Made by a program: the position numbers and the translations under genes
The notes under the pieces: model-generated
Seen by the model: the letters and a program-made list of their open reading frames with translations, nothing else
Database searches by the model: none
What the model was told of the DNA's origin: nothing
Shown: in pieces, positions 16,681 to 24,776 of the stretch
Layout: every line of letters begins with the position of its first letter
Numbering within the stretch: position 1 is the first letter of the stretch
Source of the DNA: Mucilaginibacter auburnensis
Lineage (GTDB): Bacteria > Bacteroidota > Bacteroidia > Sphingobacteriales > Sphingobacteriaceae
Assembly: GCF_002797815.1 (NCBI RefSeq)
Contig: NZ_PGFJ01000001.1
Coordinates: 1,984,001 to 2,048,000 of the forward strand
Reading direction: 5' to 3'
Length of the DNA stretch: 64,000 nucleotides

Positions 16681-17337
16681 ATGACCATACAAGATTTTGA
16701 TATACAGGTAGCATCCGCACAACACGTTGATTATGCTCAGCAAATTTGCGATGAGATGGCCAATTCTGCCAAAGCACGCGGTACAGGCATTGCCCAGCGC
16801 TCGCCTGAGTATGTTGCCAATAAGATGCTGGAAGGAAAGGCGGTTATAGCGTTGCATAAAGATGGTACATGGGCAGGCTTTTGCTACATTGAAACATGGA
16901 GCCATGGCGACTTTGTTGCTAACTCCGGCTTGATAGTTTCTCCTGAATTTAGAAAAGTGGGCTTGGCTAAGTCTATCAAGCATAAAATTTTCGAGCTTTC
17001 TCGTAAAAAATATCCTGAGGCTAAGCTATTTGGTTTAACTACGGGGCTCGCGGTGATGAAGATCAACTCGGAGTTAGGTTATGAACCTGTAACTTATTCA
17101 GAACTTACGCAGGATGAAGAGTTTTGGAAGGGCTGCCGCAGTTGCGTTAATTATGATATTTTAACCAGCAAAGAGCGTAAAAACTGTATGTGTACAGCTA
17201 TGCTGTTTGACCCCGCCGAAAAACAAAAGGAACAGGAGAACAAGCTGGAAAAAATAACTCACAAAGCTAATTTGTTTAAACGTATTGAAACTGCTATAAA
17301 GAGTTTTGGGCAAAGTTTGGACGAGTCTTTAAAATAG
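16681..17337 (+). CDS. GNAT acyltransferase, probable N-acylglutamate synthase of arginine synthesis
   Basis: A 218-residue GNAT protein as first gene of the arginine operon. The acetyl-CoA binding core is seen at about residues 80-135 (NSGLIVSPEFRKVGLAKSI with the R/K-x-x-G-L-A loop, then VMKINSELGYEPV). Bacteroidota lack classical ArgA and a GNAT in this position has been proposed as N-succinylglutamate synthase (family BT3761, from memory), fitting the ArgF' specificity seen here. Odd feature: cysteines C152-x-x-C155 and C169-x-C171 form a possible metal-binding cluster. A C-terminal helical tail follows. Confidence 0.78.
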   Translation: MTIQDFDIQVASAQHVDYAQQICDEMANSAKARGTGIAQRSPEYVANKMLEGKAVIALHKDGTWAGFCYIETWSHGDFVANSGLIVSPEFRKVGLAKSIKHKIFELSRKKYPEAKLFGLTTGLAVMKINSELGYEPVTYSELTQDEEFWKGCRSCVNYDILTSKERKNCMCTAMLFDPAEKQKEQENKLEKITHKANLFKRIETAIKSFGQSLDESLK

Positions 17338-17346
17338 AATGAATGG

Positions 17347-17416
17347 TATAGACGCAATATGTAGCGTCTGCTTACAACTATAATTAATAAAAGGCGTAAG
17401 GTATTGCGTCTCTATA
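17347..17416. repeat. Palindromic intergenic repeat, type A
   Basis: Outer inverted repeats TATAGACGCAATA (17347-17359) and TATTGCGTCTCTATA (17402-17416) bracket about 40 bases, with an inner GACGC...GCGTC hairpin at the left. It fills the gap between the GNAT gene and argG. I recall AGACGCAA-type repeats as common in Sphingobacteriaceae genomes. Confidence 0.6.
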
Positions 17417-17426
17417 ACCAACAACA

Positions 17427-18626
17427 ATGGAAAAAAAGAAAGTAGTTTTAGCTTATAGCGGTGGATTAGACACCTCATTTTGCTGTATTTATCTTACAAG
17501 AGATTTAGGTTACGAAGTGCATTCGGTAATTGTAAACACCGGCGGTTTTAGTGAAGAAGAGCTGAAAACGGTTGAAAAACGCGCTTATGAAATGGGTGTA
17601 ACCTCTCACCATGTGGTTGATGAGACTAAGAACTTTTACAATACCTGCGTGCGCTATTTAATTTACGGTAACGTACTTAAGAATAATACTTACCCGCTAT
17701 CTGTAAGCGCTGAGCGCGTTAGCCAGGCTACAGCTATTGCTAATTATGCTAAAGAGATAGGCGCTGAGTTTGTTGCACATGGCAGCACCGGTGCGGGTAA
17801 CGACCAGGTTAGGTTTGATATGATCTTCAATATCCTCATTCCTAACGTAGGTATCATTACGCCAATACGCGATTTGAAATTGAGCCGTGAAGCAGAGATA
17901 GAATATCTTAAAAAACATGGTGTTGAAATGAATTTTGAAAAGGCCAAGTATTCTATCAACAAGGGCATATGGGGTACATCTGTAGGTGGTAAAGAAACGC
18001 TTACTTCAAACCTTGGTTTACCTGAAGATGCATGGCCAACTCAGGTTACTGCAACCGAAACAAAAAACGTTGAGTTGGAGTTTGAGAAAGGCGAGTTAGT
18101 TGGGTTAAATGGCGTAAAATTTGACCATCCAACCAAAGTGATACAAGAGCTGCAAGCTATTGCCGGTTCTTATGGTGTTGGTAGAGATATTCACGTTGGT
18201 GACACCATTATCGGAATAAAAGGTCGTGTTGGTTTTGAGGCTGCTGCACCAATGATCATCATTAAAGCGCACCATACTTTAGAGAAACACACACTAACCA
18301 AATGGCAGTTAACGTGGAAAGATCAGTTATCTATGTTCTACGGTAACTGGCTGCATGAAGGACAGTTCCACGACCCAATTATGCGTAATATGGAAGCCTT
18401 CCTTACCGATACGCAGAAACAGGTAAGCGGTAAAGTATTTGTTGAATTACAGCCTTACCGTTTCCAGGTTGTAGGCATCGAGTCTGACCACGATTTAATG
18501 TCAAACAAATTTGGCAGCTACGGTGAAATGAACAACGCATGGAGTGGGGAAGACGTCAAAGGCTTCTCTAAAATATTTGGTAATCAGGTAATGATCTACC
18601 ATAAAGTAAATGCCACCGAAGCTTAA
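17427..18626 (+). CDS. argG: Argininosuccinate synthase
   Basis: Joins citrulline and aspartate with ATP to form argininosuccinate, the penultimate step of arginine synthesis. The 399-residue protein has the N-type ATP pyrophosphatase loop AYSGGLDTS at residues 9-17, STGAGNDQVRFD around 123, and KSIW-type segment SINKGIWGTSVGG around 180. Length is normal. It lies second in the operon behind a palindromic repeat and is followed after 2 bases by a cupin gene. Confidence 0.96.
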   Translation: MEKKKVVLAYSGGLDTSFCCIYLTRDLGYEVHSVIVNTGGFSEEELKTVEKRAYEMGVTSHHVVDETKNFYNTCVRYLIYGNVLKNNTYPLSVSAERVSQATAIANYAKEIGAEFVAHGSTGAGNDQVRFDMIFNILIPNVGIITPIRDLKLSREAEIEYLKKHGVEMNFEKAKYSINKGIWGTSVGGKETLTSNLGLPEDAWPTQVTATETKNVELEFEKGELVGLNGVKFDHPTKVIQELQAIAGSYGVGRDIHVGDTIIGIKGRVGFEAAAPMIIIKAHHTLEKHTLTKWQLTWKDQLSMFYGNWLHEGQFHDPIMRNMEAFLTDTQKQVSGKVFVELQPYRFQVVGIESDHDLMSNKFGSYGEMNNAWSGEDVKGFSKIFGNQVMIYHKVNATEA

Positions 18627-18628
18627 TT

Positions 18629-19024
18629 ATGGAAGCGGTGTCAAATACATTCAATCAGGTTCCCCCTTTAGGGGGCGGAGGGGGTGTGTTTTCAAAGAGC
18701 GAGTGTATAGCGCATTACACCTGGGGCGATGATTGCCATGGGTGGACCTTTGTTGACACCGAAGCATTGTCTGTTAAGCAAGAATTGATGCCACCTGATA
18801 CTGCCGAGCAACTGCATTATCATGAAAAGGCATCACAAGTGTTTTTTATTTTAAAAGGTCGCGCACTCTTCACTATTGACGGTGTTGAAACCGAGTTAAG
18901 GGAGCAGCAGGGTATGGAAATATTACCTGGTAGGAAGCATATGATTGATAACCGCCAACAAGCAGACCTGGAATTTATTTTATACAGTTATCCATCAACA
19001 AAAAATGATAGAGTTAACTGTTAA
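18629..19024 (+). CDS. Cupin-domain protein with an in-frame repeat in its N terminus
   Basis: A 131-residue cupin embedded in the arginine operon. The conserved metal ligands are visible: H63-x-H65, then Q70 in place of a common Glu/Gln, and H104 (LHYHEKASQVFFILKG, then EILPGRKHMI). Function unknown. Residues 11-20 (VPPLGGGGGV) are encoded by a G/C-rich palindrome (TCCCCCTTTA then GGGGGCGGAGGGGG, 18661-18684) that looks like a half of the repeat family at 21710; it is probably an insertion tolerated in the disordered N terminus. The end overlaps the next gene by 20 bases. Confidence 0.85.
   Translation: MEAVSNTFNQVPPLGGGGGVFSKSECIAHYTWGDDCHGWTFVDTEALSVKQELMPPDTAEQLHYHEKASQVFFILKGRALFTIDGVETELREQQGMEILPGRKHMIDNRQQADLEFILYSYPSTKNDRVNC
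18659..18687. repeat. G/C-rich palindromic repeat inside the cupin gene
   Basis: CCCCCTTTAGGGGG plus GGAGGGGGT lies in frame near the start of the cupin gene and encodes PPLGGGGG. It resembles the CCCTCT/AGAGGG type repeat between argD and argF'. Length is a multiple that keeps the frame open. Confidence 0.5.
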
Positions 19025-19472
19025 ACGCATAACGGCGAATGAGGCTGATCTGGTTGCAGAACTGTTTGATAAATACAGAATATTTTATAAACAAGAATCG
19101 GAAATGGCGTTAGCTGAAAGTTTCATTAATGATAGGCTTAGTAATAACGAGTCGGTTATTTATGTTGCTTTATGGGACAATAAGCCGGTAGGTTTCACGC
19201 AGCTTTATCCAAAGTACTCGTCTATGCGAGCGGTGAAGAATTGGATATTGAATGACCTGTATGTAGATGAAGCCTATAGAAACAAAGGAATTGCGTCAAA
19301 ACTGATACAAGCTGCAATGGATTTTGCAAAAGCTAACAAGGCTAAGTTTGTGCAGTTGGAAACGCAGACTGATAATTTTAATGCCCAACGCTTATACGAA
19401 TCTGTTGGGTTTATACAACAGCAACCGGATACCGAGTTCATGGTGTACCGTAAGGCCGTTGATAACAACTAA
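19005..19472 (+). CDS. GNAT family N-acetyltransferase
   Basis: A 155-residue single-domain GNAT enzyme: LNDLYVDEAYRNKGIASKLI (motif A with R-N-K-G-I-A) and LETQTDNFNAQRLYESVGF (motif B) are clear. The start at 19005 overlaps the cupin gene by 20 bases and fits the conserved beginning; an in-frame ATG at 18945 would add 20 unrelated residues. It is 4 bases from argC. Substrate unknown; its place in the arginine operon is suggestive but not proof of a role in arginine synthesis. Confidence 0.86.
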   Translation: MIELTVKRITANEADLVAELFDKYRIFYKQESEMALAESFINDRLSNNESVIYVALWDNKPVGFTQLYPKYSSMRAVKNWILNDLYVDEAYRNKGIASKLIQAAMDFAKANKAKFVQLETQTDNFNAQRLYESVGFIQQQPDTEFMVYRKAVDNN

Positions 19473-19476
19473 TATC

Positions 19477-20460
19477 ATGACTAAAATAAAAGCAGGAATA
19501 GTGGGTGGAGCAGGTTATACCGGCGGTGAAATGCTGCGGATCCTGATCAATCACCCTGACGTTGATATAGCTTTTGTACACAGCAACAGCAATGCAGGTA
19601 ACCATATTTACGAGGTGCACACCGATTTGTTTGGTGATACCGACATGCGCTTTACCGATGCGTTATCAACCGATGTTGATGTGCTGTTTTTATGCGTAGG
19701 TCATGGTGATGCGCGCAAGTTTTTAGATGCTAACCCAATTCCGGATAGGGTTAAGATAATCGACTTAAGTCAGGATTTCAGGCTTTCTGCAACATCTACT
19801 CATGGCGACAAAAGCTTTGTGTATGGTTTGCCTGAGTTGAATAAGGAAACTATTAAATCGGCTCAGAACATTGCTAATCCGGGTTGCTTTGCAACTACTT
19901 TACAGTTGGGCTTATTGCCTTTGGCTGCAAAAGGTTTGTTGAACAGTGAGGTGCATATATCTGCTACCACAGGTTCAACAGGAGCGGGACAAAGCCTTGC
20001 AACTACGTCGCATTTTACATGGCGTAATGATAACCTTTCTGTTTATAAGGCATTTGGTCATCAGCACTTAAATGAGATAGGGCAATCACTCAACCAATTA
20101 CAGCCTGATTTTGGTCAGACGCTGAATTTTATTCCTTATCGCGGCGACTTTACCCGCGGTATATTCGCTGCTATCCATTTAGATAGCCAGTTGGAGGAGG
20201 ATGAGGCTTTGAAGCTTTATCATGATTTTTACGCCGAACATCCGTTTACGCACGTAACCAGCAGAAATATTGACTTAAAACAGGTAGTTAACACCAATAA
20301 AGTGTTTTTGCAGATTAAAAAACATGGCAGTAAACTTTTTATAATAAGCATTTTAGACAATTTACTTAAAGGCGCGTCAGGACAAGCCGTTCAAAACATG
20401 AACCTACTATTTTGCCTGGATGAACGCGCCGGCTTACGACTCAAAGCAGCAGCCTTTTAA
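19477..20460 (+). CDS. argC: N-acyl-gamma-glutamyl-phosphate reductase
   Basis: NADPH-dependent reduction of N-acylglutamyl phosphate to the semialdehyde, third step of the pathway. The protein from ATG 19477 is 327 residues: NADP-binding GIVGGAGYTGGEMLRIL at residues 7-23, catalytic C137 in NPGCFATTLQLGLLPL, and the C-terminal NLLKGASGQAVQNMNLLF. An open frame extends 153 bases upstream into the GNAT gene but without homology. It follows the GNAT gene after 4 bases and is followed by a repeat-filled gap before argD. Confidence 0.95.
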   Translation: MTKIKAGIVGGAGYTGGEMLRILINHPDVDIAFVHSNSNAGNHIYEVHTDLFGDTDMRFTDALSTDVDVLFLCVGHGDARKFLDANPIPDRVKIIDLSQDFRLSATSTHGDKSFVYGLPELNKETIKSAQNIANPGCFATTLQLGLLPLAAKGLLNSEVHISATTGSTGAGQSLATTSHFTWRNDNLSVYKAFGHQHLNEIGQSLNQLQPDFGQTLNFIPYRGDFTRGIFAAIHLDSQLEEDEALKLYHDFYAEHPFTHVTSRNIDLKQVVNTNKVFLQIKKHGSKLFIISILDNLLKGASGQAVQNMNLLFCLDERAGLRLKAAAF

Positions 20461-20492
20461 GGTAATGATGTAAATCAATAAAATGTTAATAC

Positions 20493-20576
20493 GTCATTCT
20501 GAGGGAAAGAAGCAAGCTCACGTCGACAGTCAGCCGGCATAACATAGTCAGGGATTGCTTCGTACCTCGCAATGAC
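20493..20576. repeat. Palindromic intergenic repeat, type B (GTCATT...AATGAC)
   Basis: About 84 bases with imperfect terminal inverted repeats: GTCATTCTGAGG...GAAGCAAG at the left and the complement of GTCATTGCGAGG...GAAGCAAT at the right. It occupies the argC-argD gap. Elements with the GTCATTGCGAGG signature are common dispersed repeats in many bacteria (recalled). Confidence 0.65.
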
Positions 20577-20591
20577 AGTAAAAAATTAAGA

Positions 20592-21722
20592 ATGAAACTA
20601 TTCGACGTATATCCAATTAATCCTATCAACATTGTAAAAGGTGTTGGCAGTTTAGTTTATGATGATAAAGGCCAGGAATACCTGGACCTATATGGCGGTC
20701 ATGCCGTAATTTCTATTGGTCACACACATCCGCACTACGTAAAACGATTGGAAGACCAGTTGCATAAAATAGGGTTTTACTCTAATTCTATTGAGATTCC
20801 TTTACAGGCTCAATTAGCTGAAAAGCTGGGTAAAGTGTCGGGGAAAGAAGATTATCAATTATTTTTGTGTAATTCAGGTGCTGAAGCCAACGAGAATGCC
20901 ATGAAACTGGCCTCGTTCTATAACGGTAAAAAGAAAGTGATCTGCTTTACAGGAGCATTTCACGGACGTACATCGCTGGCTGTTGCTGTTACTGATAACC
21001 CTAAGATTGTTCCACCGGTTAATGAGAGCGACAATGTGGTACGCCTGCCATGGAAAGATGAAGCCGCTTTGGAGCAAGCTTTTGCCGAGCATGAAATATC
21101 GTCGGTTATAATTGAAGGTATTCAGGGTGTGGGTGGCATACAGGTAGCGCCGGAAAGCTTCCTGCAGAAGATCAGAACACTTTGCGATGAGCACAACGCG
21201 GTATTTATTGCTGATTCGATTCAGTGCGGTTACGGTCGTTCAGGTAAATTTTACTCCCATGATTATGCCGGTGTTGACGCGGATATTTACACCATGGCTA
21301 AGGGCATAGGCAATGGCTTCCCAATTGGAGCTATTAGTATATCTCCAAAAATACAGCCTGCTTATGGCATGTTGGGCACTACCTTCGGCGGAAACCATTT
21401 AGCTTGCGCTGCTGCTTTGGCTGTGCTGGAAGTAATGGAAGAGGATAAACTGATACAGAATGCTGCCGAACGCGGATCTTATTTGATCGAAGAACTTAAG
21501 AAGTTTGATCAGATTAACGAGGTGCGTGGTAGGGGCTTGATGATAGGCATTGATCTGCCGGCCGAGTTGGCTCATGCAAAAAAAGATCTGCTGTTTAAGC
21601 ATCATATATTCACCGGCGAAGCCAAACCAAATGTGATAAGGCTTTTACCTGCACTAAATTTAACTAAAGCACACGCCGACCAGTTTTTAGAGGCGTTTAG
21701 TAAAGTATTGCGCCCCCTCTAA
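20592..21722 (+). CDS. argD: N-acylornithine aminotransferase
   Basis: PLP-dependent class III aminotransferase converting the N-acylglutamate semialdehyde to N-acylornithine. The 376-residue protein has GAEANENA at residues 96-104, GAFHGRT at 121-127, the aspartate D208 in IADSIQCGYGRSG, the Schiff-base lysine K237 in MAKGIGNGFPIGA, and TTFGGNHLAC. Length is normal for ArgD. The last codons (RPL and stop) come from the start of the repeat at 21710, suggesting the repeat inserted at the 3' end and supplied a new stop. Confidence 0.93.
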   Translation: MKLFDVYPINPINIVKGVGSLVYDDKGQEYLDLYGGHAVISIGHTHPHYVKRLEDQLHKIGFYSNSIEIPLQAQLAEKLGKVSGKEDYQLFLCNSGAEANENAMKLASFYNGKKKVICFTGAFHGRTSLAVAVTDNPKIVPPVNESDNVVRLPWKDEAALEQAFAEHEISSVIIEGIQGVGGIQVAPESFLQKIRTLCDEHNAVFIADSIQCGYGRSGKFYSHDYAGVDADIYTMAKGIGNGFPIGAISISPKIQPAYGMLGTTFGGNHLACAAALAVLEVMEEDKLIQNAAERGSYLIEELKKFDQINEVRGRGLMIGIDLPAELAHAKKDLLFKHHIFTGEAKPNVIRLLPALNLTKAHADQFLEAFSKVLRPL

Positions 21723-21813
21723 GTCTCCCCCGGTAGGGGAGATTTTTGCGGGTTCATTTTATAATTAAGATTTTAAGTCCCTCTCTACCGGAGAGGGATT
21801 TAGGGAGAGGCTT
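21710..21813. repeat. Palindromic intergenic repeat, type C (CCCTCT/AGAGGG)
   Basis: Two hairpins, TCTCCCCCGGTAGGGGAGA (21724-21742) and CCCTCTCTACCGGAGAGGG, are themselves inverted copies of each other around an AT-rich centre. The element overlaps the end of argD and reaches the start codon of argF'. It would form strong RNA stems between the two genes. Confidence 0.65.
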
Positions 21814-22761
21814 ATGAAACTTTTTACATCAGTACACGACGTAACCGATATTAACTCGTTAGCAGCCGAAGCATTGGCGCTTAAACAAAATCCATATGCT
21901 TATAAGCATCTCGGCGAAAATAAAACCCTCGGACTTGTTTTTTTAAACCCGAGCCTGCGTACCCGCATGAGCACCCAAAAGGCCGCCATGAATTTGGGTA
22001 TGAATGTTATGGTGTTAAACATAGACAAAGAAGGCTGGGCGCTGGAATTGCGCGACGGCGCTATTATGAATGGTACCACCGTTGAGCACGTACGAGAGGC
22101 TGCTGCCGTAATGGGCCAGTATGTTGATATTATTGGCGTACGCTCTTTCCCGGGATTGAAAGACAGGGAAGAGGATTACAGCGAAACCATATTTAATAAA
22201 TTTGTTGATTTTTGTGGGGTGCCTGTTGTAAGTTTGGAATCTGCTACGCGCCACCCGCTGCAGAGTTTAGCCGATCTGGTTACTATTACCGAACTGAAAA
22301 CCCGTAGGCGACCAAAGGTTGTTTTGACTTGGGCTCCGCATATTAAGCCGCTTCCGCAGGCAGTACCTAACTCATTTGCCGAGTGGATGTGCAAAGCAGA
22401 TGTTGAATTTACCATCGCACATCCTGAAGGTTACGAGTTAAATGCTGATTTCACCAACGGCGCCACCATTACGCATAATCAGGACGAAGCTTTGGCTGAT
22501 GCTGATTTTATCTATGTAAAAAACTGGTCGGCTTATGAGCCTTATGGTAAAGTACTGCCGGGTAATGAAGACTGGATGCTTACCAATGAGAAACTAAAAG
22601 GAACCAATGATGCGAAAGTAATGCACTGCTTACCTGTACGCCGTAATTTGGAGCTTTCTGATGAGATATTGGATGGGCCAAACTCGGTAGTAGTACATGA
22701 AGCCGGTAACCGTGTTTGGGCAGCCCAGGCGGTTTTGAAACATATGTTGGAGGCATTATAA
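21814..22761 (+). CDS. argF': N-succinylornithine (or N-acetylornithine) carbamoyltransferase
   Basis: Transfers a carbamoyl group to an N-acylated ornithine, replacing the normal ornithine step. The 315-residue protein has the carbamoyl phosphate loop SLRTR at residues 47-51, ATRHPLQSLADL, TWAPH-KPLPQAVPNSFAEW and HCLPVRR. It aligns throughout with the Bacteroides fragilis succinylornithine enzyme. Residue 90 (in NGTTVEH) is Val; the acetylornithine enzyme of Xanthomonas has Glu there, the Bacteroides enzyme Pro, and Glu-to-Val is known to convert acetyl to succinyl specificity. Succinylornithine is therefore the favoured substrate. Last gene of the operon. Confidence 0.93.
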   Translation: MKLFTSVHDVTDINSLAAEALALKQNPYAYKHLGENKTLGLVFLNPSLRTRMSTQKAAMNLGMNVMVLNIDKEGWALELRDGAIMNGTTVEHVREAAAVMGQYVDIIGVRSFPGLKDREEDYSETIFNKFVDFCGVPVVSLESATRHPLQSLADLVTITELKTRRRPKVVLTWAPHIKPLPQAVPNSFAEWMCKADVEFTIAHPEGYELNADFTNGATITHNQDEALADADFIYVKNWSAYEPYGKVLPGNEDWMLTNEKLKGTNDAKVMHCLPVRRNLELSDEILDGPNSVVVHEAGNRVWAAQAVLKHMLEAL

Positions 22762-22899
22762 TGATTCTAATCGCGCTGAACTGATTTCCGCATCTCATAT
22801 ACAAGTTGTTAACGAGTTGCCGAAATGAATTCGGTATACCAGTAATTGTAATTAGGTCTTTATACTAATTCATGATTCTAACATCTTGCCTCTCAAACA

Positions 22900-23508
22900 A
22901 TGTATATCCCTAAAATAAACTTAATGGCTGACCGGGCAGAAGCCATCAGCTTTATGCAGCGGTACAATTTTGCAACCATTGTTACGGTTAATAATGGAGT
23001 GCCAAACGCTACGCATCTGCCATTTGTAGTGAAGGAGCGGGATGGCCAGATAGTTTTGTTATCACATTTTGCCAAAGCTAATCCGCAGGCTGATGAATTG
23101 CTGGAGTGCAAACCCTTGGTAATATTTGCCGAACCTCATGCTTACATCTCCACAAAAAACTATGAGCATGAACGCAATGTGCCTACCTGGAATTACATAG
23201 CTGTACATGCTTATGGTACAGTAACTTTGTTAGAAAGTGAAGAGGAAAAGGTAAAGCTACTGGAGGAAAGCATTCAATTTTATGAAGCCGCTTATATGCC
23301 GCAATGGGATGCTTTACCTCAGGATTATCGCTCAGGCTTAATGAAAGGAATTGTTGGCTTTGAAATTGTGGTTAATGATTTGCAGGGAAAAAGTAAAATC
23401 AGCCAAAATCGTTCAGCAGCTGAACGCCAAAATATCATTAAAGACCTTAGCAACCACGCAGATACCGCCGCCCGCGATATTGCCGATTATATGAAAGAAC
23501 AACATTAA
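22900..23508 (+). CDS. PaiB-like FMN-binding protein
   Basis: A 202-residue protein of the PaiB (FMN-binding negative transcriptional regulator) family with split-barrel flavin fold. Typical elements are MYIPKINLMADRAEAISFM, THLPFVV, LLSHFAKANPQ, VPTWNYIAVHAYG and the C-terminal KISQNRS. In Bacillus the homologue affects sporulation and protease genes; in other bacteria the role is unclear and an oxidoreductase function is also possible. Overlaps the convergent antiporter gene by 4 bases. Confidence 0.88.
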   Translation: MYIPKINLMADRAEAISFMQRYNFATIVTVNNGVPNATHLPFVVKERDGQIVLLSHFAKANPQADELLECKPLVIFAEPHAYISTKNYEHERNVPTWNYIAVHAYGTVTLLESEEEKVKLLEESIQFYEAAYMPQWDALPQDYRSGLMKGIVGFEIVVNDLQGKSKISQNRSAAERQNIIKDLSNHADTAARDIADYMKEQH

Positions 23509-24761
23509 TCCGATTCCTGCACTTTTGTTGCATCTGCAGAATTGATGAGCTTGTTCAATGTTAGGCCCTGAACGATTACTGAAAATATCACAATAAAATA
23601 CGCCCCTGCTAAAATAGTATGCTTATAAGGTCCGTTAGGCAGGGCTAACGCTAAAGCTATTGAAATACCTCCCCGCAAACCCGCCCAGGTTAAAATATTC
23701 ACACTCCTGTAGTTTACTTTAAGCCTTCTGCGCAGAAATGTTAACGGAAGCATTATACTTAACCAGCGCGCTACTAAGATAGCCACAATGCCAATGGCAC
23801 CAGCCAGCCAGTACTTATCTAAAAATGGCAGGTTGATCATTTGCAGGCCTATCATTACAAAAAGTAAGGTGTTTAATATCTCATCTATCAACTCCCAAAA
23901 CTTTTCAAGAGATTGATGCGAACGTTCCGTATTATCATAATTAATGGAACGGTTACCGGCAAATAAACCAGCCGAAACAATAGCCAGCGGTATAGAAAAT
24001 TCAAGGTAGGCGCAAATTACCGAGATACTCATAACCAGCGCCAGAGAAACCAGCACAATGGTTTGAAAATCATTAATGGATTTCATGAGTCTGAAAGCAA
24101 TAAAGCCAAATAATAACCCTAAAAAAATGCCGCCAAATACAGATTTGATGAACATAAACACAGCCTCGCCAACATCTATATTTTCTGTGCCGGTGCGGGC
24201 TATTTGCAAAAGGGTGATAAACAGAACCAGGCCAATGCCATCATTAAATAAGGATTCGCCGGTTATAATAGTCTCCAGTTTATCGGGGAGCTTTGAGTTT
24301 TTGATGATGGCACTAACAGCTACAGGGTCAGTAGGCGAAATAAGCGCGCCAAACAAAAAACAATAAACAAGTGGTATATCAAAATCAAAAAGTATTGAAA
24401 TTCCGTAAAATATCACCCCAAATATTGCGCACGATAAAATAACGCCTATGGTACTCAATAGAAATACCGGTCGCATTTCTTTTTTCAGCCGTTTTACATT
24501 CAAGGTAAAGGCACCGGCAAAAAGTAAAAACCCCAGCATAATATTGAGTACAATTTCGGAGAAATCAATATTGCGGGCCAGCAGGGTTAAGTACTTCGCT
24601 GCATCGGGGAAAAAGTTTTTGAACGCTATAGTTAATATAGAACCTATAATAGCTACACTAATAACACCGATGGTGCCCGGCAGTTTAACAAATCGGGCAT
24701 TGATATAAGAGTAAAATGCACTCACTATCACTAAAAGGGCAATTAATGCAAACAGATCCAT
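23505..24761 (-). CDS. CPA1-type Na+(K+)/H+ antiporter
   Basis: A 418-residue inner-membrane protein with about 12 hydrophobic segments. The CPA1/NhaP motifs are present: FGALISPTDPVAVSAI with the PTDP signature, and ETIITGESLFNDGIGLVLF with the essential ND pair, then WAGLRGGISIALALALP. It exports Na+ (or K+) against protons for pH and salt homeostasis. No C-terminal regulatory domain. It follows the NDH-2 gene by 15 bases on the same strand, so the two are probably co-transcribed, which makes sense as both affect membrane energetics. Confidence 0.9.
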   Translation of the reverse strand: MDLFALIALLVIVSAFYSYINARFVKLPGTIGVISVAIIGSILTIAFKNFFPDAAKYLTLLARNIDFSEIVLNIMLGFLLFAGAFTLNVKRLKKEMRPVFLLSTIGVILSCAIFGVIFYGISILFDFDIPLVYCFLFGALISPTDPVAVSAIIKNSKLPDKLETIITGESLFNDGIGLVLFITLLQIARTGTENIDVGEAVFMFIKSVFGGIFLGLLFGFIAFRLMKSINDFQTIVLVSLALVMSISVICAYLEFSIPLAIVSAGLFAGNRSINYDNTERSHQSLEKFWELIDEILNTLLFVMIGLQMINLPFLDKYWLAGAIGIVAILVARWLSIMLPLTFLRRRLKVNYRSVNILTWAGLRGGISIALALALPNGPYKHTILAGAYFIVIFSVIVQGLTLNKLINSADATKVQESD

Positions 24762-24776
24762 TTATGGATAAATTAT

